Shown here: in pieces, positions 47,201 through 57,660 of the stretch
How the letters are laid out: every line of letters starts with the position of its first letter
How positions within the stretch are numbered: position 1 is the stretch's first letter
Assembly (NCBI GenBank): GCA_963920665.1
Contig: OY987271.1
Location: 16,433,350 to 16,497,349, forward strand
DNA from: Straminergon stramineum
Taxonomy: Eukaryota; Streptophyta; Bryopsida; Hypnales; Calliergonaceae
Direction of reading: 5' to 3'
DNA length: 64,000 bases
Program-made: the position numbers and the translations under genes
The notes under the pieces: generated by a model
The model's database searches: none
What the model saw: the letters and a program-made list of their open reading frames with translations, nothing else
Told to the model about the DNA's origin: nothing

Positions 47201-50200
47201 AGTATATTTATGTTAAAAGTATATATGTTAAAAACACCTTCAAATGATTGTAGGTACATACCTACAACTAGGTTCAAGGCTTACAAGCTTACATTTCTAC
47301 ACTCACATGCTAGCATCATTGCATCCTTGCACAGTAACAATAAATATTGATGTAGTGTAAAATGCCGAGAAATTAGTGAGGACCAACCTAATTTCATGAT
47401 TCCATGTAGTTTCAGGCTGTAAAGATGTCAATTGCAACATCCACAAGGATGGATTTTGCAGTTGTGATGGAGTGATGGATATTTCCTAAGCTTCAAGCTA
47501 CTGCATTGGAACAATCATTTGTGCAGAAATAGGGTTTTATGGACACTTTCCACATAACTTTGCATGCCACAATTTAATGGCAACTTTAACCAGAAGCAAC
47601 CAGAAAAAAAAGTTGAACTTCATAAGTGACCAATCAATCATAAGTTAAAGAGAAATGAGCTCTCATTTCACATCCCCCCCAAGCATCAAAACAATCCACA
47701 AGCTTCATCTTTTTTTGCATCTTTTTTCATAATCCACTCACATATACCCCCCAAAGTGAAAGTGTAAACAAAAGGACCAACAGGATAGTCTGGCAGGGTG
47801 ATAAAGAATAAAAGAAAGGAGGGATTTTGGGGTCCCTCCAGAACTAGGAAAGGGGGCTAAAGAAGAAGGAGTCACTTTAATTTGCTGGCAAGGGAGTTCC
47901 TGGAAAGGAATCTCACTGTGGCTCCAAAATTAGAGGGACTTGTGGAGGGTGCTTGGAGTGAGGCCATGCCATGCCATTCTTGATGCCTTTGGAATAGGGA
48001 TGCTTGACCACCTTGAATTGATTCAATTGGTAATAAGTTATGCATTGTAGACAGCTCTTGGTTTCCCCTTGAAAGAGAGAAGAAACTCCAATTTCTTGTT
48101 GAGAATGTAGTAGTGAATTAACACTTTAAATGACTAATTTCTTGGCATGGCAGGTAGTTCAAGGGGGAATCAGAAATCTCCTTCAATTGGGGCATGTGTG
48201 TTGTTTCTGGCCCAAGGTTTGTGTGGTCATAGAATGTAAAATTGATCAATGAATAAAGCTTTGACTTTGCAACCTAAATGCACAACTTGGCAAGCCTTCT
48301 TCACCATAGAAAGAGGGGGAATAGGTTGAAAGAGTTTTTAAAATCATAAAAGTCATTTTTTTAAAATAAAAAATTCATTTGAAACCAAGCCATAGTCTTG
48401 CATGTCATTTTAAGGGTTAAAGAAGAGTTTCTTCATGTTGTGACCTTAGAGGTGAAGTGAGTGATGCCAAGGCTATGTACTACCCTTGGAACTTGTTTAT
48501 TTTATTCGTATGTTTTGGTCATTTGAGTTGCATTTTGGTTACAACTTAGAGAGTTACAAGAATGGAGTTGATTTGAATCCTTAAAGTTTCATGACTACGT
48601 TTTACCAAAACTTCAACAAAATGGCCATTTCTAGTACAAAGAATAGAAAAATTGATAGGTTTTATTGTTGCATATCTAAGGGCCTCCTCACACTATGGTT
48701 GTCCAAGTTAAGAGGCTGTGGGATTGAGTTGCCAAACTTTGGTGAGAGTCTCAAGAAATGGGCAATGAATAGGCAAAAACAAAATAGGAATTAGAACCTT
48801 TAGCTAGACACAATGTGAAGCCTCTAAAGGTCAAAGCCAATCCCAAAGTCCAAACCTATACTATTTGTTCGACTTCTATCCTTCTCTCTCCACATGAATC
48901 CAACCAATTTTTGAAATTTTCCATGAAACCTCACCCCATGTATCAATGAAGCGAGGTATACAATGGTGACAAAATTTTGTATTCATATAGAACCAAAACC
49001 ACTTACACATAATATTCTCAATCTAGATCATTGTTGCACCTCCGACACACATGTCATATGAAGGTAGGGTGCTCTAAAAGTGACCTCGACCTCGACCTTA
49101 TATAAGAGGTTGCTTAGGGAGCACCTCGACCTCTAACACATTTTGCTTTCTTCAATGTACCAATAGTAGACATTTTAAGAGGTGGTCACTTTCAGTGATT
49201 GTACATTTCAACTTCAAAAATCCATAACTAATTCCATAAAGGTCCAAAACATATGAAACAACTTGGGTTTGATGCCAATTCCATTTTCCTTCCTACGGAA
49301 AAATTTACTGAAAATTGTTTTCAAAAGTTGAGCTTCCCCAAAACTGCAATCAGCTCTAAAAAAAGGTTGCTTCAAGAGCAGACTACCTTTAGTTAGATCA
49401 AACCAAAAACCAACTTTACGTTGCTTGCCATGCACAACTGCACACAGATATGCCAGTACGGTGTACAGCAACTAATTTGAATTTTCATTCCATCCAAAAT
49501 CTAACCTGACACCCCTACCAGAGAACACAAAATGACTTCCTACATCTACTGAAGTGCAGCTTCTGGCAGAGCCCAACCCCAGGATGATGCCATTTAAGCA
49601 TGATTCAAACAATTAAATTAAACCCCATGCAATTGCGGTGGGCGCGGGGTCGGTTGGATCCTCTTTTTTCTGTAAGAAGTTCAGTTGCCAACTAAATTAT
49701 TCTCTTAACATTTGTAAGTGAAGTGTCTGTGCCAACTGAAGGCCATTTGAACGTGCACCGACACAGGTTTGATGCCACAAAACAAATCCGAGGACAACTG
49801 CAAAAGGTGCGAAAATGCTAACCATATCTTCAGTGTATATTTAAGTTAAGTTAAGTACTCTTTCTGCTGGCAAAATCGATACTGTACTGTACAACTTGAG
49901 GCAGTGAAGTACTTACTCTTGCAGTGTTTACAGATTGTTCAGGTAGACATTTGGTGGCTCTCAAGGGGGGTCCTCATTCACTTTGAAGTGTTTTTTTTTT
50001 TTTTATAAATTTTAACATGAGAGTTGAGTGTGAGCTTTTTAGATGCTTAGGGAATAGGGATATGACATTGTCATTGTCATTGTCCCTACAATTTGAGTGG
50101 GGCCAATGTGATTACTGGGTTGGCATTGGGTGCTTATTACTTACAGAGCCACTTTCTCAAAAATGGACAATATCTTGAAGTTCGTTGAGATTTGGGGATA

Positions 50201-51126
50201 AGAGTTGTAAGATGTGGTACTTAGGTTGACCCCTAGGTGATTTATGATGATGATCCCGTCGAAAAATCACCATGCATGGGGCATATCTCGTGTAAAGAGA
50301 AGAGGTAAGGAAAAATGAAGAAGAAATTTGGTACTGAATTGAAGGATCTTGTCTTGCACTAGTAGGGGAATGTGGGATTTTTTTTTCCAATAACATAGCG
50401 TGCATAGATTGCAAGATAATTGTGTTTGAAGTGGGGGAAAATGGAGTCCCCAAACAATGTCAACAAGCGTTGAATTCTCTTGGCTTGAAAGTTTTGCACT
50501 AAAAAGATTTGAAGTTTTTTTAATATGTTGTAAGTTACTTGAGTTGTGAATCTTTAGGGGGGGAGGGGGGATCCTAAAATGTTATTTTTATTCTTATAAA
50601 ATCATTATGTAGAAGCAACATGAGATTGTAAAAGGAGTGAAGCACAATAGTGGGGAGCAACATTGGCTAACAAAAGTTCTTAGCATGTGGTGGTTTAATA
50701 GGATTGCATATTCACAAAGATGCAAGTGTCAAGAGAAATGTGGAAAATAACATGCAAATTGTAAACGCCAAAATAAGCTCTAAATTTTGTAAATGCTAAT
50801 GGAAGTGGGTTTATCCAAGAAGTCAAAATGAAAGTGAAGGTATTCATTGGCCACGGTGATTGTTGGGCCAACACTTACAAGTTTGCTAAACATTGTAAGC
50901 AATGAAAATCTAAGTGTAGTTACCCACCTAGAAATAGATACATCTAAGAAACCAAAAATTATAGCAATTATATTCAATCTTTTTGAGGCATCAAATCAAT
51001 AGAAAGTGAAGTCATTTGAAACCTAGGATTCATTGATTTTAATTCATAGCTTGTTGCAAGAAGTGACTTCTTGCATAGTTTTTTATTTAGATGATTATAT
51101 ATTCATCATTAGAGTATAATTGCACT
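41645..51126. other. Long AT-rich intergenic stretch; nothing coding recognised
   Basis: Nearly 9.5 kb without a gene I can support. The frame 42902-43255 (117 residues) is open in very AT-rich DNA and is rich in Lys, Ile, Phe and Leu, which chance explains. A TA microsatellite lies at 44206-44261. The frame 46884-47114 and the minus-strand frame 50157-50453 are unassigned. Around 49600-49950 composition is more balanced, without any identifiable feature. Confidence 0.45.
44206..44261. repeat. (TA)n microsatellite, about 27 units
   Basis: An uninterrupted alternation of T and A from GAATATATA to the TATGACA boundary. Such tracts are length-variable. Confidence 0.95.
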
Positions 51127-51130
51127 TTAA

Positions 51131-51958
51131 CCAAGTCACATTTTGGGCATAATTTGTGGAAAAATGCTACTTTAAAGGATAATGAAAAAAAATTGTTTTT
51201 TCGAAATTCAACCATACAAACATGTACCAAACTACTTCGAGGATGTATGGAAAAAATTCAGAAATTTTGACCACATAAATTGAAAGATTATAACATTTGA
51301 AGTTAGAAGAATTTTTTATGACCTTACCCAATATAGATAACATCCTTTAAATCCTCCTACAATGAGATATTTACACTACAAATGAGGCTTTTTACATTTA
51401 CATCTTGTATCATGTAAATTATGTACCTGCAAAATTTCAAAATTAATAGAGGAAATTTTGTGAATGTTGCCTAGGTTGCCCCAAATAAGAAAAAATTAGA
51501 TTTCCACTTAGAGGATACATATCCAAAACTTCTTTCCAAATTTCACATGTGTCCTTTTAAAATTGACTTCATCCTTAAACCTATCCAAATTTTCAATTGT
51601 TAGTTCAACAATAAACAATTGTCCTCAAGGGGTGCACTCCTAGAGTGAGATTTTTACACTCTAGACATGTGTGATTTTACATTTTCATCTTATATTATAT
51701 AAGTTATATACTTGCCAAATTTAAGAAGTAAAAGAGGAGTTTTGCCCATGCTATTGAAGTTGCTTGATTGCCCAAAAAGTTTAGGGTAGCATAATTTTTT
51801 ATTCAAACACCCAATCAAAAAGAAATTGTATTCACACAAAGGCAATACATGTTCACACCTTGTGTCAAAATTTTGTGACCATCCAACCCAAATTGACTTT
51901 GTGTGTAACTTCCCAAAATCTTTTGTGTACATTGAATGGTTACTTGGTCCTTTAGGGG
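51131..51958. mobile_element. TTAA-family TIR element, copy 2, with internal partial duplication (828 bp)
   Basis: TTAA flanks both sides (51127-51130 and 51959-51962). The right end reads CTTGGTCCTTTAGGGG. The left end starts CCAAGTCACATTTTGGG and lacks about nine terminal bases relative to copy 1. It is longer than 563 bp because a segment with an ATGAGAT.TTTACACTA line, a CATCTT.TAT.ATATAAG line and a CCAAATTT line appears twice, at about 51350-51445 and again at about 51635-51735. This is either a tandem duplication or one element joined to part of another. Confidence 0.65.
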
Positions 51959-52791
51959 TTAATTGTTATAATATGACAAATAGGTAAAAGAGCAATCAAT
52001 TGGTTTTGAATTAAACTTAAAATCTAGTATGACCAAACATATTTCCACAAGAAAGTACATATTTTAAACTGAAAATTTACAATTTAAACATTTACTAACT
52101 TTCACTCATAATCATCAAAAAAATATCATTTATGAGAGTTTTGAGCTAAAACTCTAGAAGTCAATTCTCAAGTACAATGCTAATGAACACTTAAACTACT
52201 TTGTAAATGTATGGAAATTTTTTAGTCCATGTGTGTAATTAGAAAATGGTCCTTGCATACATGGTCATCAAACTTTGACTCCTCTAAGAATGAACTTTTT
52301 TGAACTACAAATAATTTGTTTCTTTATAGTTAATTAGTATTTTTTGGTATTAACAAACTATCATGTTGATGATGTTTTTTCTATTCAAAAAATTAGACTA
52401 CATAACTTTTTGACATGAACACTTAAAAATTTAACATTCCAAACAGTGTACATGGGCATGCACCTAGTCTCCAAGTTTCGCACCGAACATTCATTCCAAA
52501 ATGACTTCAAAGAAATCCATCTTAATTCTTCCATTTCAATAACATTTTGACCAATCAACCATTAGGTGGGTTTACCCCCCTACAAGAACTAAGTGGTTGT
52601 TGAATGATCAATTGGAAATTTGAGTTCCCTCCTAAGAAGTCAATTTCAAATAAATGCTTCCTAATATTTGACACTTAGTGTGGAGTGTGGACATGTATCT
52701 ACTTTGCAAGCATATGAATTTTTGAATCTAATCCAAAATTTTGCAAACTTTTTATTTTGCTTTGCAATGAAATTCCATTTCACTTATTTAA

Positions 52792-53926
52792 CCTCTAAAG
52801 GACCAAGGCTCATTTTGGGTAAAAATTGTCAAAAAGTGCCACTTTTCAGGGCAACAAGCAAAAAATGAAAAAAAAAGAGTTTTTTTTTCAAAATTCAAAT
52901 TTGTACTAGACTTCTTTCGAATCATATGGAAAAAAATTAGAAACTTTGATTGCATGGATTGAATGATCATAACATATGAGGTTAGGTGAAAAAGTTTTTC
53001 TCCAACCTTGACTGACATGGCCTTCAAACTTTAACCCCTAAAGGACCAAGTGTCCATTCATCGTACGCAAGAAATCTTAGGTAGGCTCCTACAATGTCAT
53101 TTTTAGTCAGATGTTCATGAAATTTGGACATAATGTGTAACTATGTATCCCCTTCTTGAAAATATAATTTTTTTCCTAATTGGGTGCCCTGATCAAAAGT
53201 TATGTTGCCCTTAACTTTGCGGGTAGCTCGGGCACCACGTACAAAACTCTTCCTATGATTTTGAAATTTGCCATGTGTAGATTACATGATCTAAGATGCA
53301 AATGTAAAAAAACCGACCTTATTTAGTGTAAGAATCTCATTCTAGGAGTTAAAGTTTGTAGGCCATGTCGGGCAAGGTTGGAAAAAAACTTCTTCACCTA
53401 ACTTCAAACATTATAATCTTTCAATCTGTGCGGTCAAAATTTCTAAAAAATTTTCTACATCTTCCCAAAGAAGTCTAGTTCAAATTCGCATGATTGAAAT
53501 TTGAAAAAAACAACTTTTTTTTTACTTTTTTTCTTGCTGCCCTAAAAAGTGGCAATTTTTGACAATTTCTGCCCAAAATATGCCTCAATCTTGTAGGGGT
53601 TAATTCATTCTAGAATGAGATTCTTGCACTAAATTTGGTTATTTTTTTTTATGATATTTGCATCTAGTATCATGTAAGCTATACATTTGCCAAATTTCAA
53701 AGTCATAGGAAGAGTTTTTGTACATGTTGCTTGAGCTACTTGTAGAATTTTGGGATAGCATAAATTTTGATCCAAGAACCCAATCGGAAGAAAAAAGTTG
53801 GATTTTCAGGAAGGGTGTATAATGTTATACATTATGTCCAAATTTCATCACCAAAAATGACTTCATAGAAACCTACCCAAGATTTCTTTCTTACATACAT
53901 TGGACAAATACTTGGTCCTTTAGAGG
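52792..53926. mobile_element. TTAA-family TIR element, outer copy interrupted by a second element
   Basis: TTAA lies at 52788-52791 and at 53927-53930. The terminal inverted repeats CCTCTAAAGGACCAAG are perfect over 16 bp. The left half (to 53034) lines up with the first half of copy 1 and the right half (from 53604, TTCATTCTAGAATGAG) lines up with its second half. Copy 1 is continuous at this point (AAACTTTAACTCCTTCTAGA), so the 565 bp between are an insertion at a TTAA inside the element. Removing the insert and one TTAA leaves an element of 566 bp, close to copy 1 (563). Confidence 0.88.
53035..53599. mobile_element. TTAA-family TIR element inserted in the outer copy, opposite orientation
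   Basis: The element starts CCCCTAAAGGACCAAGTGTC and ends TTGTAGGGG, with TTAA at 53031-53034 and 53600-53603. Its reverse complement follows the internal order of copy 1: CATATTTTGGGCAGAAATTG, CCACTTTTTAGGGCAGCAAG, ACTAGACTTCTTTGGGAAGA, GTTTGAAGTTAGGTGAAGAA, CTAGAATGAGATTCTTACAC. The far end of the terminal repeat has decayed (CCCCTACAAGATTGAG). At 565 bp it is full length for the family and non-coding. Confidence 0.88.
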
Positions 53927-54004
53927 TTAAAAAAAGAAAAGAAAAGAAAAGTTCTGATTCTATTTTATTTTTTAAATCAATTGAAAGGGAATCTCGTTAA
54001 AAAA

Positions 54005-54690
54005 ATTTCCATCCCCCCCCCCCCCCCAATGCCGAGTCTGCCCGTCCCACCGATCCAAAAGTCTTCCCCAGTCAACGGCGTTCACGTCCCCCATGATTCC
54101 ATGAACCGCTGCCAGCCCAGGCAGCTGACCGTCTTCTTTTTCCCACGCGGTCAGTCCATGGCGGTCAGGCCACCTCGGTCAGGTACGGGTAGCGGGAAGC
54201 GCCCCGCCCTGCCCTGCCCTGCAGCCCCATGATGTTCGGGCAGCTCGCCCCTGAAGAGCAATGCCGCTTCTATTCGACACGTGCCGAATGTGCAGTTCAT
54301 CCCCGTTTTCCTCATCCAGCGGACACAATTCAAATTGTGCCTGGAAAGCCTTTTTGCCAGGGCTCCCTCCAGGCAGGCTTCCAGGGAGGGAAGGAGGCCC
54401 TGCCTGCCTGCCCTCCCTCTGCCCTCTGCCCTCTGCCCTCTGTAGGAAGTGGTCGTCACTCGCCACTGGTCCCTTGGGATGAATTAATGAAATTAAATTA
54501 ATGGCCGGTCAAGGCGTCAGAATCAAACTGGGAAGATCAATCGCAAGGTGAGGTCCTTGCTCCAGTTGCATTTAAGGCATTTGTGCCTGGACTTTTTAAC
54601 CCCACGGAGGGGGAGGGGGAGGGGGAAAAAAAGACCTGAAGACCTCGACTGACGAAGGTCAGGTCAGGTCAGGTCAGGTAAGTTTAGTTA
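54005..54690. other. GC-rich island with simple repeats and a CACGTG box; no recognised gene
   Basis: An abrupt GC- and CpG-rich block in AT-rich DNA. It contains a 15-base C run (54013-54027), a CACGTG G-box in CGACACGTGCCG at 54277-54288, four CCCTCTG units (about 54412-54442), a GGGGGA tract (54606-54626) and five GGTCA units (54657-54679). Open frames on both strands reflect the composition (for example 54151-54459 on -, 54229-54501 on +); none has a recognisable product. It could be an isolated promoter region or a remnant of one. Confidence 0.5.
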
Positions 54691-56399
54691 TTCCCCATTT
54701 GCCCTTGGCTTCCGTCCTACATTCTTTACCAGCTTGGGTAATTTTAATTTTTGTTTTTAGCACATTTACTGGGGGCAGACTGCAGAGAGGGATGTTTCAA
54801 CCGTGGGCATGGACGAAATATGAAAAACGGATGAATTATTCAAAAAATAAAAATAAAAATGGATGCATTTAAAACTTGGTTATTTGTGCAAATGTTTGGA
54901 CATTTATAGAGAAGAGTGCAGTTTGGTCCCAAGAGTTTATAACAATTTAGCCATTTTAACCATGGAGAAAAAAGGAATGTGGCGTTCATTTTGTATTTCC
55001 TTACTTCCCTCGATGAAAATTTGTGCCTCAAGTTCGCTTAAAAAATAAATATAAATAAATAAAAATTTTGCCTCAAATTCTAAATTTATATTCAAAGTTG
55101 AGAATTTTGTAATGGGGATAAATTAAAAATTCTAGTATTTTTTTTCCAAGGATAAACTTTAGGGCAATGAGGGGGTCAATCCTCCTTGGCTAAATATATA
55201 TCACGAATTATTTCTTTGATATAATTATTTTATATCATTTATTAAGCAAGTTATTATTGAAAAAGAAAAATCCATATGGTTTTTTTCTTTATGAGAGTTT
55301 GTTTATTCATTTTGGGAGGTCATGCAAAAAGTGATTATTGGGGAAGCGATGAAACTATCTACACATGTGTGTATAGATGGAACATGCAAATTACAAAGGA
55401 AATTTCATTTATTCATCCAATGTATGCATATTCATCCTAAATTTTTGTAGCAATTCAATCATTTCATTCAAAGGTAAAGAGAAGAAAATAATGTATAAAA
55501 TAGTGAATAAATTGTTCAAATGGGATCTTTGCGTGGAGTATTTGCAAAGAGAATTTGCTTAGATGGAAGATTGTCCAAGGTTTTAAAGAAATACAAATTT
55601 TTAAATGAATACGTAAGTTTGGTGGGATAATTAGATGGGTAGGAAATATTTGATGCATAGTATAGTTGGTATAGATGTATCATCAATGCTTCAATATGCC
55701 ACTAGCCTTATCTTACACCTAACCATACAAATTGTTTACTATGGATAGGTGAGATATTGAAGTGGTTTGAATCCTTATACTATTTTGAGATAATAAACAT
55801 CTATACCAACTTTATTAGAATTGGGTTTGAATGTCCTGTAACTAAATTAACTTCATGATTATTGTGGCATTTAGAATTTGAAAGAGTGGTTAGGTTTGGT
55901 GGGATGTTAAGTTTGGTAGGAAATATTTGACCCACAATGTAGTTGTTCAAATATAGAATATATGTGCCATCAATACTCTAATCTATCAAGTTATCACTGC
56001 GCACTACCCCCAAACCAAGACCTCCAAAAGATTGGACTTTCAAAACAAACTACCACAGATACACCACGAAAGTCTTGATCCTTAATCCATATTTGAATAA
56101 AGTAGCCCACTTGAACTTCTTTAAGGTAGTTGTTGTTGCAAAGTTGGGGTCCACCCCTTCAATCCAAAGCCACCAAATTATGTAAGTGGTATACAAAAGG
56201 TCCATACTACCATCCCTTTAAGCCTACCCAACTTATCAATGACAATGATAGATATTTCAAAGAACATGTTTCTCATTTCTAAATAGGGGGCATTCAAAAC
56301 TTGGTTAGATTGTGGACATCTTCCCCTACCTTGCAAAGTTTTCTCCAAGGCTACTCAAATTGACTATAAGAGAAGGGACTAATTGAACAATTAAAAGAA
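54691..56399. other. AT-rich intergenic DNA, nothing recognised
   Basis: No gene or element identified. Two similar sentences occur at about 55615-55660 and 55895-55955 (GGTGGGAT..TTA..GGTAGGAAATATTTGA), which may be part of an old local duplication. Confidence 0.45.
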
Positions 56400-56885
56400 G
56401 AATATCTATACCTTAAGTTTGATTGTTTATTTGTTTTGTTTTGTTTGTAATGGTGAGATCCCTAAGACCAAACGTCTCCTAGTCGTGTTCTTAGTACTAT
56501 TAGAAATCTCTTTGTAAAGAGGGGTGTACAAGCTTTATTTTGTATGGTGTTTTAAAGCACAATAGAAACTATATTGAATTTCTAAGTAGTTATGAATTTT
56601 AAAATTAGAAAATCACTTTTATTTTTATTTTATTCTAGCGGGGCAACAATGGAGGGCACAATAGTCCATACTTTAAGTTAGGTTGTTTGTTATGTTGAGA
56701 TCTCTAGAACCGTAGTTGCGTTTTTGGTACCATTAGAAAGCTCTCAATGAGTATGGATGCATGGGGCTTTGTTTTGTGGCATTAGGACCATCAACCCAAA
56801 AAATACAATTGTGTTTTGAAGTTTTTATGAGTTAAATTTAAAAAGAAAAACACTTTTCCTTTTATTTTGGTTGAGGCAACGGCAC
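56400..56885 (-). repeat. Inverted copy of the 5352-6180 repeat family, about two units
   Basis: Read on the minus strand this block repeats the phrases of the 5.3-kb array: CACAAAACAAAGCCCCATGC, a TCTAATGGTACCAA-type line, GAGATCTCAACATAACAAAC and AAAATTAGAAAATCAC-like runs. Units restart near 56640. It borders directly on a CACTAGTAAAAATG sequence at 56886. Confidence 0.6.
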
Positions 56886-57517
56886 ACTAGTAAAAATGAA
56901 CACCAAGCCTAGTCTCTACTAACTTTTAGGGCCACCGTCACCAGGAGAGCGCCAGTTCAGTAAAAATTGGGAGTTCTCCACGTCAGCGCTGATATGGACC
57001 TTGGAGCCATTTGTTGGGTTTGGGCGGCTTTGGGGTACAGTAGCTTGAAGTGAATTGCGTGGCTGCCTTCGGGGGTCCCTTCCCTTAGCAAGTTATTGTT
57101 TGAAGCCACAGAGTGAAATTGGGGGGACAGTTGGAAGAAGTCCAGGTGTCAACTCCGGGGGACGAACAGGGGAGCTAATATAAGGTGAAGTGGGGAACAG
57201 CACCGGATATTTTAGGGGCAGCCCATATCATAGCCAGTTTACTCGCTTTAGCAAAAAAACAGAAATGGATGAAAAAAACACTTTCAGGCGGATACTGGAT
57301 GCTAGTGTCTGTCGTCACTTTTTCATTCCCGAGCATCGGGAACAAATTCTCGAGCTCAATAATCAGCAGGCGAGTTCTGGAGACGGTATTTTCCTCAAAA
57401 GGTGGGGATGGAGTTCCTACTATTAAGGGCATCTCCACCAGTACGGCAAGATTTCACGACATTGATCATTTGATTATCCTATTCGTGGAATTATTTCATT
57501 GCAGATTAGAAATGAAA

Positions 57518-57559
<42 letters not shown>

Positions 57560-57660
57560 CATCATCATCATCATCATAATCATCATCATCCTATTTCCAT
57601 GGTGAGAGAAGAGTTTGTTGGGAGTAGTTTGACTATCCATGCCTCAAGGGCATAGATAAT
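56886..57660 (+). other. Gene-like island with TATA motif and in-frame microsatellites; function unknown
   Basis: The composition is more balanced than the flanks. CACTAGTAAAAATG at 56886 resembles a CACTA terminus, but no partner end was found. TAATATAAGG at 57176 could be a TATA box. One + frame is open from 57185 to 57655 (156 codons) and contains a run of 13 Asn and then a His-rich tract encoded by the microsatellites at 57520-57592; a second + frame (57190-57426) and a minus frame (57175-57438) overlap it. None gives a family I know, and three frames open at once argue for caution. Confidence 0.35.
57520..57592. repeat. Compound microsatellite (AAT)n then (ATC)n
   Basis: About 13 AAT units (57520-57559) pass directly into about ten ATC/CAT units with one interruption (57560-57592). 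Confidence 0.95.
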
